Shown: one piece after another, positions 35,269-43,916 of the stretch
How the letters are laid out: the number at the start of each line of letters is the position of its first letter
Position numbering within the stretch: position 1 is the first letter of the stretch
DNA from: UBA10324 sp038326325
GTDB taxonomy: Bacteria; Bacteroidota; Bacteroidia; Chitinophagales; UBA10324
Assembly (NCBI GenBank): GCA_038326325.1
Contig: JBBQJW010000009.1
Span: 74,914-138,913 of the forward strand
DNA: 64,000 nt
Direction of reading: 5' to 3'
Made by a program: the position numbers and the translations under genes
The notes under the pieces: generated by a model
The model's input: only the letters and a program-made list of their open reading frames with translations
What the model was told of the DNA's origin: nothing
The model's database searches: none

Positions 35269-35669
35269 GCTTGGTTGGTTCCGGGTTGCGGGTTTTTAAT
35301 TTTTAGTTTGTTGAATTGAAAAATCGGAGTAAAAAAACTCAAATATTTCTCCTTTTTTCATTGCCTCAAATGTAAGTTGAACAGCCCGCTATTCCTTGCA
35401 TTTTATTGATTATTTTATCACCGAATTGTCAACATTTTATTGTCGGTTTAGTTGTGATATTTTTAGAATGACAGTTGCAATTTTGAAAATGTTTTTTTTA
35501 ATAGAAAACCTTTTAGTCTGAAATTTATATCTGTAAAGTAATAAAAATGTTAGAGGTGTTACAGTTAAGTAAGCTAAGATGGATAATGGAATATTGTCGT
35601 TTGTGTTAAACTCGCTGGTGAAAACACAAAGGTGAGGGCGCAATCTTATTACATTTGTTATGAAATAAA
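35269..35669. other. 400-bp divergent region between gyrA and fmt
   Basis: This region must hold the gyrA promoter and the fmt promoter (TACATTTG at 35650-35657 is a candidate -7 box). A TGTTACA word lies at about 35558. The only other open frame (35437-35643, minus) shows no coding character. Confidence 0.55.
35650..35657 (+). promoter_or_regulatory. Candidate -7 element (TAnnTTTG) of fmt
   Basis: TACATTTG fits the Bacteroidota consensus TAnnTTTG. A transcript starting a few bases downstream would leave either fmt start (35670 or 35694) usable. Confidence 0.35.
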
Positions 35670-36662
35670 ATGAATTATAATAAAAGAGTTAATATGACAC
35701 TGCATAGTTCGAAATTAAGAATAGTATTTATGGGCACTCCTGAATTTGCAGTGCCATCGCTTGACATACTTGTTAAAAATAATTTCAATGTTGTTGGGGT
35801 TGTTACAGCACCCGACAAGCCCGCCGGACGAGGATTGCAACTGAAAGCATCTGCCGTTAAGCAGTATGCGGTGGAGAATAACCTGAAAGTGTTACAGCCC
35901 GATAAACTTAAATCGCAAGTGTTTATTGATGAGTTGAAAAAGCTGAAAGCTGATTTGCAAATTGTGGTTGCCTTTCGCATGTTGCCCGAAGTGGTTTGGC
36001 AAATGCCGCGCATTGGCACTTTTAATCTGCACGCTTCCCTCCTTCCGAAGTATCGCGGTGCGGCTCCTATTAACTGGGCGATTATAAATGGTGAAACTGT
36101 TACAGGCGCCTCCACTTTTTTTCTGGAACATGAGATTGATACCGGCAAAATGATACTGCAAACCTCAGTACCCGTTAGCGAAAACGAAACAGCCGGCGAA
36201 CTTCATGATGAACTGATGCAAAAAGGTGCAGCATTGGTTTTAAAAACAGTACAAACTATTGAGAAAGGCAATTACCAACTCACCGCTCAGACTGTTACAG
36301 CAGAAATAAAAACAGCGCCCAAGCTGTTTACCGTTACCTGCCGCATCAATTGGCACAAAACTGTTACAGAAGTACACAACTTAGTGCGCGGTCTCTCTCC
36401 CTTTCCCGCAGCTTTTACAACGCTCAATGGGAAAGCACTTAAGTTGTTTCGTAGTGAGAAGTTGGCAGTTGGCAGTTTACAGTTGGCAGAGAATACAAGT
36501 GTTGGAAAAATTATAACTGACGGTAAAACTTATCTGCATGTGCAGTGCGCCGATGGATTACTTGCTGTTTTGGAACTGCAAATGGAAGGAAAAAAGAAAT
36601 TAACTACTGAAGAGTTTCTGAGAGGGTTTAGATTGGAGGAATCGAATTTGAAATTTGAATAA
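35670..36662 (+). CDS. fmt: Methionyl-tRNA formyltransferase
   Basis: This 330-residue enzyme formylates initiator Met-tRNA. The first ATG (35670) gives an MNYNKRVN leader, and ATG 35694 is an alternative start nearer the family length. Catalytic features are FMGTPEFAVPSL, FNLHASLLPKYRGAAPINWAI (His and the SLLP loop) and HEIDTGKM (catalytic Asp). The C-terminal domain contains an insertion from four 7-bp repeats (36460-36487) that encodes KLAVGSLQLA. The gene has five TGTTACA words in 568 bp, the densest cluster outside the giant gene. Confidence 0.95.
   Translation: MNYNKRVNMTLHSSKLRIVFMGTPEFAVPSLDILVKNNFNVVGVVTAPDKPAGRGLQLKASAVKQYAVENNLKVLQPDKLKSQVFIDELKKLKADLQIVVAFRMLPEVVWQMPRIGTFNLHASLLPKYRGAAPINWAIINGETVTGASTFFLEHEIDTGKMILQTSVPVSENETAGELHDELMQKGAALVLKTVQTIEKGNYQLTAQTVTAEIKTAPKLFTVTCRINWHKTVTEVHNLVRGLSPFPAAFTTLNGKALKLFRSEKLAVGSLQLAENTSVGKIITDGKTYLHVQCADGLLAVLELQMEGKKKLTTEEFLRGFRLEESNLKFE
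36460..36487 (+). repeat. 7-bp tandem repeat (AGTTGGC) inserted in fmt
   Basis: Four heptamers (AGTTGGC, AGTTGGC, AGTTTAC, AGTTGGC) lie in frame in the C-terminal domain of fmt. The family is the same as in prmC (15132-15159), and both insertions encode VGSLQ. Confidence 0.85.
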
Positions 36663-36697
36663 AATAACAACTCGTATATCTTGTTATTACAATTAAC

Positions 36698-37645
36698 TCA
36701 CCACCACTTCAGCTTCTTAAACAACCATATCAACCCAATAGAAGTTGTAAAGCAGAAGGCAATAATGAAATAGAAGGTGTATTTATTTGACTCGTAAGGA
36801 ATATGCACATTCATACCATACAAACTCGCCATAAGCATCGGTACAGTTAACACGATTGTAACAGAAGTCAATCGCTTCATCACCACATTCAGGTTGTTGC
36901 TAATGATACTTGCAAAAGCATCCATCGTGCCGCTCAAAATGTTGGTATAAGTGTTCGCCATTTCAAGGGCCTGACTCATATCAATAATAGTGTCACCAAA
37001 AAACTCCTGCTTGTCTTCGTCAGTCTTTACTCCTAAGAAATCGGTGCGCTGAATTTTCAGCATCATCAATTCATTACTCCGTAGCGATGTAACAAAATAC
37101 ACCAAACTCTTTTCAATCTTCAACAACTTCAGCAACTCTTCATTCCGCATCGAATCATACAATTCCTTTTCGTGAGTATTGCTCTCGTTATTAATTTCTT
37201 TCAGAAAATACAGGTAATAAAAAACACACCGATCAAAAATCTGTAACACAAACTTACTTTGGTCAATGGTCGAAACATTCTTTACATTGTTATTCAGAAA
37301 ACAATCAATCACCTGATTTTCATAAGGGCATAGTGTAATAACCACATCTCCCACTAAAATAATCCCCAGCGGAATGGTTTTAAACCGGGCTTCACGGTCA
37401 TCTTCCGCTTCGTTAGCCACCGGAATTTTTAATACAATTAATTTCACATCATCTTCCTTCTCGAAACGCGAGCGCTCTTCAATATCTAAAGAGTCAATTA
37501 AAAAGTCAATGGGGATATTGTATTGTTCACTAAGTTTCTTAAGGTGTTCGTGGTTGAAGGGCGGATATATATTTATCCAGCAACCAGATTCCGGAGCATC
37601 TACTTGTTTAAGTTTGCCATCATATGTTTTCCAGTATTTGATCAT
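36698..37645 (-). CDS. corA: CorA-family Mg2+/Co2+ transporter
   Basis: This 315-residue inner-membrane channel has a large N-terminal cytoplasmic domain and two C-terminal membrane helices. The selectivity motif GMN is present as YGMNVHIPYESN between the helices (TIVLTVPMLMASLYGMN and FYFIIAFCFTTSIGLIWLF). The basic C-terminus (FKKLKWW) is also typical. It is convergent with fmt with a 35-bp gap. Confidence 0.93.
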   Translation of the reverse strand: MIKYWKTYDGKLKQVDAPESGCWINIYPPFNHEHLKKLSEQYNIPIDFLIDSLDIEERSRFEKEDDVKLIVLKIPVANEAEDDREARFKTIPLGIILVGDVVITLCPYENQVIDCFLNNNVKNVSTIDQSKFVLQIFDRCVFYYLYFLKEINNESNTHEKELYDSMRNEELLKLLKIEKSLVYFVTSLRSNELMMLKIQRTDFLGVKTDEDKQEFFGDTIIDMSQALEMANTYTNILSGTMDAFASIISNNLNVVMKRLTSVTIVLTVPMLMASLYGMNVHIPYESNKYTFYFIIAFCFTTSIGLIWLFKKLKWW

Positions 37646-37804
37646 CCCCGTCCATCTAAATCGGTTAATATTTGGTGCGGCGCGAAAGTAGTTCTTACCT
37701 TTTAGTAGTTTGAAATTATTTTCAAAAAAAATTCAATCAATTCATAAAATCTGATTTTTTGTTTCGATTGAATTAATATCTTTCATCCCTCAAAAAATAT
37801 TTAC

Positions 37805-38683
37805 ATGACAAAAGAAAAGTCTCTTGCCGAAAAAATAAAATCATATTCAACTCTTGCATTAAGCATTCTTGCAACAACAGAAGCAGCCAACGCGCAGGTT
37901 ATTTATACTGATGTAAATCCTGACACAACTGTTCAAAGCAATGGAACTTACGGACTTGATTTGAATAATGATGGTGTAACAGATTTTAATTTGGTTCAAT
38001 TCAATGGCAGTGGCGCAGATGGTGTAGCGATTACCCCTATTCAGAGTAATGCTTTCGCCAATAGTTCTGTTACTATTGGACCTTATACTGTGCCTTCTCC
38101 TGATACTTTAAATTTCGGAGATACCATTGATGTAAATCTTAACTGGCAACAAATTGTCCCTGCAACTTCCACTTCATCAGGTGCTGCAAGCAGTACTTTT
38201 ATTTTAGGATTAAACTTTCCGCAATTTACAATTACCGGAGGAAATTGGTTTAATGCAGGTGAACATTATTTAGGATTAAAATTTAAAATCGGAACCGTTG
38301 ATTATTACGGATGGGCTCGTCTTGAATTAAGCGAAGGTGCAACTCAATTTACTTTAAAGGATTACGCATATTACGCCGAGAGTAATAAATTAATTCTCGC
38401 TGGTCAACAATTTTCTGATGCTGTAACAGAAATAAATAAATCTGAAAATCAACTTTTAAAATTATTTGTTGCTGACAATAAATTATCAATACATATTTTA
38501 AACAACGAAATTATAGGAGGTAAAGTCGAAGTGTTAAATACAGAAGGACAAATAGTTTCTGTTTCAGAAATTTCTAAAAATGAATTTGCACTTGATTTGA
38601 AAATGCTTCCTTCCGGACTGTATTTTATTCGTGCAGGGAAGAATGAAAAACAACAGACTAATAAAATTTTAATTCATAGATAA
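37805..38683 (+). CDS. T9SS-exported protein, function unknown
   Basis: This 292-residue secreted protein has a signal region (KSYSTLALSILATTEAANAQ) that follows a charged N-terminus (MTKEKSLAEKIK). The middle is beta-rich, with the calcium-loop-like LDLNNDGVTDFNLVQFNG, FILGLNFPQFTITGGNWFNAGEHYLGLKFKIG and YYGWARLELSEG. Residues 212-292 look like a T9SS sorting domain (LFVADNKLSIHILNNEIIGGKVEVLNTEGQIV to SGLYFIRAG..ILIHR). The function is unknown. Confidence 0.75.
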   Translation: MTKEKSLAEKIKSYSTLALSILATTEAANAQVIYTDVNPDTTVQSNGTYGLDLNNDGVTDFNLVQFNGSGADGVAITPIQSNAFANSSVTIGPYTVPSPDTLNFGDTIDVNLNWQQIVPATSTSSGAASSTFILGLNFPQFTITGGNWFNAGEHYLGLKFKIGTVDYYGWARLELSEGATQFTLKDYAYYAESNKLILAGQQFSDAVTEINKSENQLLKLFVADNKLSIHILNNEIIGGKVEVLNTEGQIVSVSEISKNEFALDLKMLPSGLYFIRAGKNEKQQTNKILIHR

Positions 38684-38695
38684 AATATTTTAAAA

Positions 38696-38905
38696 ATGCC
38701 ACGCCCTTCCTTACTACCCAAGAATGAGAGAAATGGTTTTTACATAGAAGTAAAAAATAAAGGCAAAGCCACCGGTATGAAACTGAGGAGTGAAACCATG
38801 GAAGCAATGCTTGAAAATGCAAAGCTGAATAAACTTTATAAGGATGTAACAATTCTTGGCGAATTCAAAGAAGGTAAATGGTTAAGCGCACCTAAGCCCG
38901 CTTAA
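38696..38905 (+). CDS. Small conserved Bacteroidota protein
   Basis: This 69-residue soluble protein begins MPRPSLLPKNERNGFYIEVKNKG and ends with a KDVTILGEFKEGKW motif. I recall similar short proteins in Bacteroidota, but no function is known. It lies 12 bp after the T9SS gene and overlaps the end of the convergent 38902 gene by 4 bp. Confidence 0.65.
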   Translation: MPRPSLLPKNERNGFYIEVKNKGKATGMKLRSETMEAMLENAKLNKLYKDVTILGEFKEGKWLSAPKPA

Positions 38906-39414
38906 TATTCAGGGCGCGTTAAAATAACAGATTGAATAATTGCTTCGCGTGCATTCAATATATATCCTGCGCCATCTTCTTCTTTTATCTGATATGCTTT
39001 CTGTTCTGAAATTTCTTCAGGTGTAACAGTCATATTACTTGTAACTCTGGGGCCTTCATCAGGTAAACCCTTCATTACATCCAAACCAGTTTCATTACCA
39101 GGTATTTGATTGAAAACTCGCTCTTGAACCGATTTTTTCTTTTGATTATAACTCGCCTGCGATTTTTGAGCAGCAGTTTGTGTAACAACCACCTGCTTTT
39201 TCTTTTTTGTTTCCTGCGTAATTGTTCTGATTAATTCCTGCCACGATTCAGCAATAGGTTTTTCTTTTGGTGCAGGAATAGAAGCATAAGGAGGTGGAGT
39301 TGTGCTTGTACTTACTTTCTTTTTTTTTGCTTCTTCTTCCTTCTTACTCTTCGCATAGCTCGAATAAATTCCGTAAGCAATAATGATGAGAATGTAAATG
39401 ATTTTGCCGTCCAT
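38902..39414 (-). CDS. Single-pass membrane protein with charged tail, function unknown
   Basis: This 170-residue protein has an N-terminal membrane helix (IIYILIIIAYGIYSSYA), a highly charged KKEEEAKKKK segment, a Pro-rich stretch (STTPPPYASIPAPKEKP), a Lys/Gln-rich middle and a conserved-looking end (NAREAIIQSVILTRPEY). It is probably anchored in the inner membrane with a flexible cytoplasmic or periplasmic part. No family is recognised. Confidence 0.65.
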   Translation of the reverse strand: MDGKIIYILIIIAYGIYSSYAKSKKEEEAKKKKVSTSTTPPPYASIPAPKEKPIAESWQELIRTITQETKKKKQVVVTQTAAQKSQASYNQKKKSVQERVFNQIPGNETGLDVMKGLPDEGPRVTSNMTVTPEEISEQKAYQIKEEDGAGYILNAREAIIQSVILTRPEY

Positions 39415-39469
39415 GCTTGTAATTCGAATTCAAATATAGAATGGAAGAATTAATATCAGAGTGAAATAG

Positions 39470-39499
39470 TTGGTTGCTGAACTCATTCATATAAATTTG
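39470..39499 (+). promoter_or_regulatory. Bacteroidota-type promoter of the DUF1573-yajC-coaE operon
   Basis: A TTG (39470-39472) at exactly 19 bp before TAAATTTG (39492-39499) matches the -33/-7 consensus TTG-N19-TAnnTTTG. The -7 box ends 7 bp before the DUF1573 start, so the transcript leader would be almost absent. Confidence 0.5.
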
Positions 39500-39506
39500 C
39501 GCCCCG

Positions 39507-39956
39507 ATGAAAACGATTTACACTTTAATAATCCTTCTCGCTTTCTTTTCTTCCTGCAAAAATCAAAAAGGAAATGATCAATTGCCAGGAAGTATTGTAA
39601 ATAATCCGGCATCTGCAGATGGCGAAGCGCCAAAAGGTGATTATCCGATTATCTCATTCGACTCCACTCAGTTTGATTTCAAAAGCATTAAGGAAGGCGA
39701 AGTGGTTACTCATACTTTCAATTTTAAAAACACCGGCACTTCAAATCTTGTTATTACTGATGTGCGCGCTTCATGTGGCTGCACAACTCCTTCGTGGCCT
39801 AAGGATATTATCAAACCCGGTGATACGAATTCAATTATTGTGAAATACAACAGTGAGGGAAGAGAAGGCAATTTCAATAAAGGTGTAACAGTTTATTGCA
39901 ATGCTTATCCCAACTCTTCGACCTTAAGAATTCAGGGAGTGGTTTATCCAAAATAA
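39507..39956 (+). CDS. DUF1573-domain lipoprotein
   Basis: This 149-residue protein has a lipoprotein signal (LIILLAFFSSC, Cys17) and an Ig-like DUF1573 domain: FDFKSIKEGEVVTHTFNFKNTGTSNLVITDVRASCGCTTPSWPKDIIKPG. The DUF1573-yajC-coaE order is conserved in Bacteroidota. The YbbR-domain gene often found before coaE is missing. The likely location is the envelope, and its role is unknown. Confidence 0.85.
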   Translation: MKTIYTLIILLAFFSSCKNQKGNDQLPGSIVNNPASADGEAPKGDYPIISFDSTQFDFKSIKEGEVVTHTFNFKNTGTSNLVITDVRASCGCTTPSWPKDIIKPGDTNSIIVKYNSEGREGNFNKGVTVYCNAYPNSSTLRIQGVVYPK

Positions 39957-39986
39957 TTTTTCAAAACAAAATTTAAAACAAAACAG

Positions 39987-40325
39987 ATGATACAATTTTT
40001 ATTGATGGCTCCGGCAACAGGTGGTGCACAATCTTCAGGAAGCGGATGGTTCAACATGGTTTTCCTTGTTGGAATTTTTGCAGTGATGTATTTTTTTATG
40101 ATTCGTCCGCAAACGAAAAAAGCAAAAGACCAGAAAAGTTTTATTGACAGTATTGATAAAGGAACTAAAATCGTAACAGTATCAGGTGTTCATGGTCGCA
40201 TTACAAGAGTGAATGAAAATGGAACTCTTGAAGTGGAAATTGATACCAACACAAAAATTGTGATGGAGCGCAGTGGCATTTCAATGGAAATGACAAAGGC
40301 TCGTTTAGAGAATAAGCATGCTTAA
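39987..40325 (+). CDS. yajC: Preprotein translocase subunit YajC
   Basis: This 112-residue inner-membrane accessory protein of Sec/SecDF has one helix (WFNMVFLVGIFAVMYFFMI) followed by the RPQTKKAKDQKSFIDSIDKGTKIVTVSGVHGRI signature. It is the second gene of the DUF1573-yajC-coaE unit, 6 bp before coaE. Confidence 0.92.
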   Translation: MIQFLLMAPATGGAQSSGSGWFNMVFLVGIFAVMYFFMIRPQTKKAKDQKSFIDSIDKGTKIVTVSGVHGRITRVNENGTLEVEIDTNTKIVMERSGISMEMTKARLENKHA

Positions 40326-40331
40326 TTTTTT

Positions 40332-40919
40332 ATGCTGAGCGTTGGCATCACCGGTGGAATCGGCAGTGGCAAATCCACTGTGTGCCGTGTGTTTGAAACA
40401 TTGGGTATCCCTGTTTTTTATGCCGATGCTGAAGCAAAACGATTGCAAAACGAAGATGTAACAGTTCGTACTTCAATTATTTCTTTGTTTGGACATGATG
40501 TTTATTCGACTGAAGGATTAAACCGAAAATTAGTTGCCGAAAAAGTTTTTACTGATAAAAATCTATTGGAAAAATTAAATGCTATTGTTCATCCTGCAAC
40601 TGTTACAGCTTTTGAAAACTGGAAATTAAAACAGGAGAATACTTCATACATTTTAAAAGAAGCCGCAATCTTATTTGAAACCGGGTTAGCAAAATCACTG
40701 AATAAAATAATTGTTATAACAGCTCCTGAAGAATTACGAATTCAGCGGATTATTTCGCGTGAGAATATCTCACACGAACAGGTTATTGCCCGAATAAAAA
40801 ATCAAATGTCTGACGAAGAGAAAATAAAACTGGCGGATTTTGTAATTGTCAATGACGAGAAGCAGGCGATTATTCCCCAAATTATGAAAGTGCACGAAGC
40901 ATTATCATCAAATAGATGA
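40332..40919 (+). CDS. coaE: Dephospho-CoA kinase
   Basis: This 195-residue kinase phosphorylates dephospho-CoA in the last step of CoA synthesis. It has the P-loop GGIGSGKST (8-16), FYADAEAKRL (substrate Asp) and the RIISRENISHEQVIARIKNQMSDEEK lid region. It starts 6 bp after yajC and ends 7 bp before the YiiX-like gene, so all four genes are one operon. Confidence 0.93.
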   Translation: MLSVGITGGIGSGKSTVCRVFETLGIPVFYADAEAKRLQNEDVTVRTSIISLFGHDVYSTEGLNRKLVAEKVFTDKNLLEKLNAIVHPATVTAFENWKLKQENTSYILKEAAILFETGLAKSLNKIIVITAPEELRIQRIISRENISHEQVIARIKNQMSDEEKIKLADFVIVNDEKQAIIPQIMKVHEALSSNR

Positions 40920-40926
40920 TAATTCA

Positions 40927-41619
40927 ATGACCAGAAAAAAGGTTTTGTACTTAACATTTTTTTCATCCATTCTGATATTTTCATTCCTTTTCTTGACTAA
41001 GAAATTTTTCATTCCATTCTATAATCATTTGGAAACAGAAAACCTTGTCAAAGATCTAGAAGACAGCGGTAAGGTTGTAAATGGTGATATTATTTTTCAG
41101 ACATCACTCTCAAGTCAAAGTAAGGCTATTCAGCTGGCAACCCATTCCAAATACAGTCATTGCGGAATTATTTTTTGGGACAATGCCGATTGCTGGGTAT
41201 GGGAAGCAAGTGAAGGTGTAACAGTAACAGCCTTAGATAAATTTATTGAAAGAGGCGAAGGAAAACATTTCGTAATTAAACGCTTGAAAAATCGCGACTC
41301 AATTTTTAATTCATCAGGAGTACCAATGAAAATGGTAGATCTCTTTAATAACAATTACGACAACAAACCTTACGATTCTTATTTTGGTTGGTCTGACGAT
41401 AAAATATATTGTTCTGAGCTTGTTTGGAAACTTTATAAGCAATCAACTGGGATTGAAATCGGCACCCTTGAAAAACTAAGTGATTTTGATTTGACTAATA
41501 AAGTTGTTCAGGAAAAAATGAGAGAGCGATATGGCAATAATGTGCCACTTAACGAAATAGTTATTTCGCCTGCTAATATTTTTAATTCAGACCTTCTGAG
41601 AATTGTAAAATCAAATTAA
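40927..41619 (+). CDS. YiiX-like permuted NlpC/P60 (papain-like) hydrolase
   Basis: This 230-residue protein has an N-terminal membrane segment (VLYLTFFSSILIFSFLFLTKKFFI) and a YiiX/YebB (DUF830) domain. The permuted catalytic order is visible: GDIIFQTS, His in KYSHCGIIFW, and Cys in KIYCSELVWKLY. The family cleaves amide bonds, perhaps of lipids or peptides. It is the last gene of the DUF1573-yajC-coaE operon. Confidence 0.83.
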   Translation: MTRKKVLYLTFFSSILIFSFLFLTKKFFIPFYNHLETENLVKDLEDSGKVVNGDIIFQTSLSSQSKAIQLATHSKYSHCGIIFWDNADCWVWEASEGVTVTALDKFIERGEGKHFVIKRLKNRDSIFNSSGVPMKMVDLFNNNYDNKPYDSYFGWSDDKIYCSELVWKLYKQSTGIEIGTLEKLSDFDLTNKVVQEKMRERYGNNVPLNEIVISPANIFNSDLLRIVKSN

Positions 41620-41634
41620 TATCTTTAAAAATCA

Positions 41635-42516
41635 TTAATGATGAAATGCGCGTTTCTTTACCATGCCGCCGCGCACTTCATTTACTGTATGAATAACAAC
41701 AAAAGCATTCGGGTCAAGTTTATGTGTGATGGCTTTTAGCTTGGGAACTTCCAATCGGGTGATGATGCAGTAAACAATTTTCAAATCAATGCTAGGGTCA
41801 TGATGAAGACCGAAACCTCTCTCTCCTTTCAACAATGTTACACCTCTGCCCATCACTTCAATTATTCCCCTTCTTATTTCTTCATTCTTGGGTGAGATAA
41901 TCATCACACTCATATATTCTTCAATTCCATGAACAATAAAATCAACTGTTTTACTTGCAGCTAGATAAGTGAGCACGGAGTAAAGAGCAGCTTCCATTCC
42001 CAATTGAAATGCAGCAGCAGAAAAAATAAACAGATTAATTACCAGAATAATATCCCCAATTGAAAAAGAAAACCGTTTGCTTAATGCAAGAGCCAGTACT
42101 TCTGTACCGTCTAAAACTCCCCCTCCGCGGATTGCAAAACCAATTCCTGTTCCAAGAAAGAAACCTCCGAACACTGCAATTAATAATTTATCATTTGTGA
42201 TAACAGGAAGATGAATAAAAATTAATGCGATAGCCAAACCAATAATTCCGATAGCAGATTTAAGGGCAAACACCCAACTGATTTGCTTGTAACCAAGAAT
42301 AATAAACGGAATATTGAAAAGAATAATCCAGATAGAAATAGAAATATTACTGAAGAGTGAAAACAAAATTGAAACACCGGTAATACCACCATCCGTAAAA
42401 TGATTGGGAAGAATAAAACCCTTCAATCCAACAGATGCGGCTAAAATCCCAATGCCGATTAAAATAAAATCAATTACAATTTTTCCGCGCGATGCGTAAT
42501 GCGACTGTTTCATCAA
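41635..42516 (-). CDS. YitT family membrane protein (DUF161-DUF2179)
   Basis: This 293-residue protein has five or six membrane segments (DUF161 repeats with FILPNHFTDGGITGVSILFS and GTGIGFAIRGGGVLDGTEVLAL) and a C-terminal cytosolic DUF2179 domain (SVMIISPKNEEIRRGIIEVMGRGVTLLKGERGF). The transported substrate is unknown. It is convergent with the YiiX-like gene. Confidence 0.88.
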   Translation of the reverse strand: MMKQSHYASRGKIVIDFILIGIGILAASVGLKGFILPNHFTDGGITGVSILFSLFSNISISIWIILFNIPFIILGYKQISWVFALKSAIGIIGLAIALIFIHLPVITNDKLLIAVFGGFFLGTGIGFAIRGGGVLDGTEVLALALSKRFSFSIGDIILVINLFIFSAAAFQLGMEAALYSVLTYLAASKTVDFIVHGIEEYMSVMIISPKNEEIRRGIIEVMGRGVTLLKGERGFGLHHDPSIDLKIVYCIITRLEVPKLKAITHKLDPNAFVVIHTVNEVRGGMVKKRAFHH

Positions 42517-42609
42517 GTTGAAAAGTATTTTCTAATTGAGAAACGAATTGGTTTCTTTTTAAACAGAAATAGTTGCACTGTACAAACAGATTATCTGCAA
42601 ATGATTTTT

Positions 42610-42628
42610 CACTTTTACCTTTTCATTT
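42610..42628 (+). promoter_or_regulatory. Promoter-like 19-mer shared with 9341-9359
   Basis: The 19-mer is identical to the one before yhhQ, at the same distance (13 bp) from the start codon. The TACCTTTT inside is close to the -7 consensus. Confidence 0.35.
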
Positions 42629-42641
42629 TTAATTCTTCGAG

Positions 42642-43229
42642 ATGACACCTGAAAGGGAAAATAAATTCAAAAGAGTAATTGCGCATCGGCAACCCGACTT
42701 AACAGTTGTATTCGAAAATGTAAATGACCCACACAACATCAGTGCTGTTCTTCGCACATGCGATTCTGTCGGTGTGAAAGAAGTTTACATTTTACAAACG
42801 ATAGAAAGACCATTTACTAAACTTGGAAAGAAAAGCTCATCGAGTGCAAGTAAGTGGATTGACATTCATTGGTTTGATTCGGTGGATGAATGTGTAACAG
42901 CAGTGAGAAAAAAATACAAGCATCTCTTCAGCACAAAACTTTCGGCAGAAGCTAAGAGTTTATATGAATTGAATTTTACTGAATCAGTTGCACTTGTTTT
43001 CGGAAATGAGCATGAAGGTGTAACAGATAATTTAGCTTCGAAATGCGAAGGTAATTTTATAATCCCTCAGGTTGGAATGATTGAGAGTTTAAATATTTCT
43101 GTTGCCTGCGCTGTTACACTTTATGAAGCATACCGGCAAAGAATGATTGCAGGAAAATATGACAAGCCTGCATGGAATGAAATTGAAATGGGAGAAATTT
43201 TAAAACACTGGGAAGAAAAAAGTAAGTAA
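42642..43229 (+). CDS. TrmH-type SpoU tRNA 2'-O-methyltransferase
   Basis: This 195-residue SPOUT enzyme has motif 1 (VFENVNDPHNISAVLRTCDSVG), motif 2 (VALVFGNEHEGVTDN) and motif 3 (IPQVGMIESLNISVACAVTLYEAYRQR), which form the knotted SAM site. It resembles tRNA (Gm18) methyltransferase TrmH, including a C-terminal extension. The exact target is inferred. Confidence 0.88.
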   Translation: MTPERENKFKRVIAHRQPDLTVVFENVNDPHNISAVLRTCDSVGVKEVYILQTIERPFTKLGKKSSSSASKWIDIHWFDSVDECVTAVRKKYKHLFSTKLSAEAKSLYELNFTESVALVFGNEHEGVTDNLASKCEGNFIIPQVGMIESLNISVACAVTLYEAYRQRMIAGKYDKPAWNEIEMGEILKHWEEKSK

Positions 43230-43243
43230 GAAACTTACTTCTG

Positions 43244-43864
43244 TTACAGTCCGATATTCGCAAACGAAGCAGCCTGTTCTTTTATCCCCGCTGCAGTCAG
43301 TGGTTTCATCTCAGCAATATGACCTAAGAGTTTTACTCCACTGTGCTTGATGATGATGGTTTCAGAATCTTCGTTTATATCGCCGTTAAAAATGATTCCC
43401 GCTACAGGAATGTTTCTGTTCTTCAACGCGATGCAGGTAAGCAATGTGTGATTGATGTTGCCGACATAATTTTTCGAAATCAGAATCACGGGGTAATTCC
43501 ATTTTGCCAATATATCGAGCATCATAATATCCTTAGTAAGAGGCACCATGATTCCTCCTGCTAACTCAATCAACAAAGTATTATCTGTAACAGGGGGAAC
43601 AATTTTATTCGGGTCAATTTCAATATCCTGTCGTTTTGCCGATGCATAAGGCGACATAGCAAACTGCATTGGATATGCTTCAGGATGAACTTTTATTTTC
43701 CCTTCTGTCAATTTTGTTATCTGGTCGGAGTCGGAATTAAATAAATTTCCTGCCTGCACCGGCTTCCAGTAATCTGCTTTTAATGCTTCACATAAAATTG
43801 CTGAGGCAACTGTTTTTCCAACATCAGTTCCTATTCCTGCAATCACAAATTTTCTTCCGCTCAT
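43244..43864 (-). CDS. bioD: Dethiobiotin synthetase
   Basis: This 206-residue enzyme closes the ureido ring in biotin synthesis. The P-loop GIGTDVGKTVASAIL (10-24), the substrate-site KPVQAG and LIELAGGIMVPL (in place of VEGAGG) are visible. No other bio gene is adjacent. The gene stands alone and is convergent with the trmH-like gene. Confidence 0.9.
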   Translation of the reverse strand: MSGRKFVIAGIGTDVGKTVASAILCEALKADYWKPVQAGNLFNSDSDQITKLTEGKIKVHPEAYPMQFAMSPYASAKRQDIEIDPNKIVPPVTDNTLLIELAGGIMVPLTKDIMMLDILAKWNYPVILISKNYVGNINHTLLTCIALKNRNIPVAGIIFNGDINEDSETIIIKHSGVKLLGHIAEMKPLTAAGIKEQAASFANIGL

Positions 43865-43916
43865 AGTATTTCAATTTTGTTGTGAGTGAATGTAAATAAA
43901 TTCTTCTTTCTAAAAA

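Noticed and set aside
35437..35643. Minus-strand 68-codon frame between gyrA and fmt
   Set aside because: It has no family features, and it lies in a region that must hold two divergent promoters.
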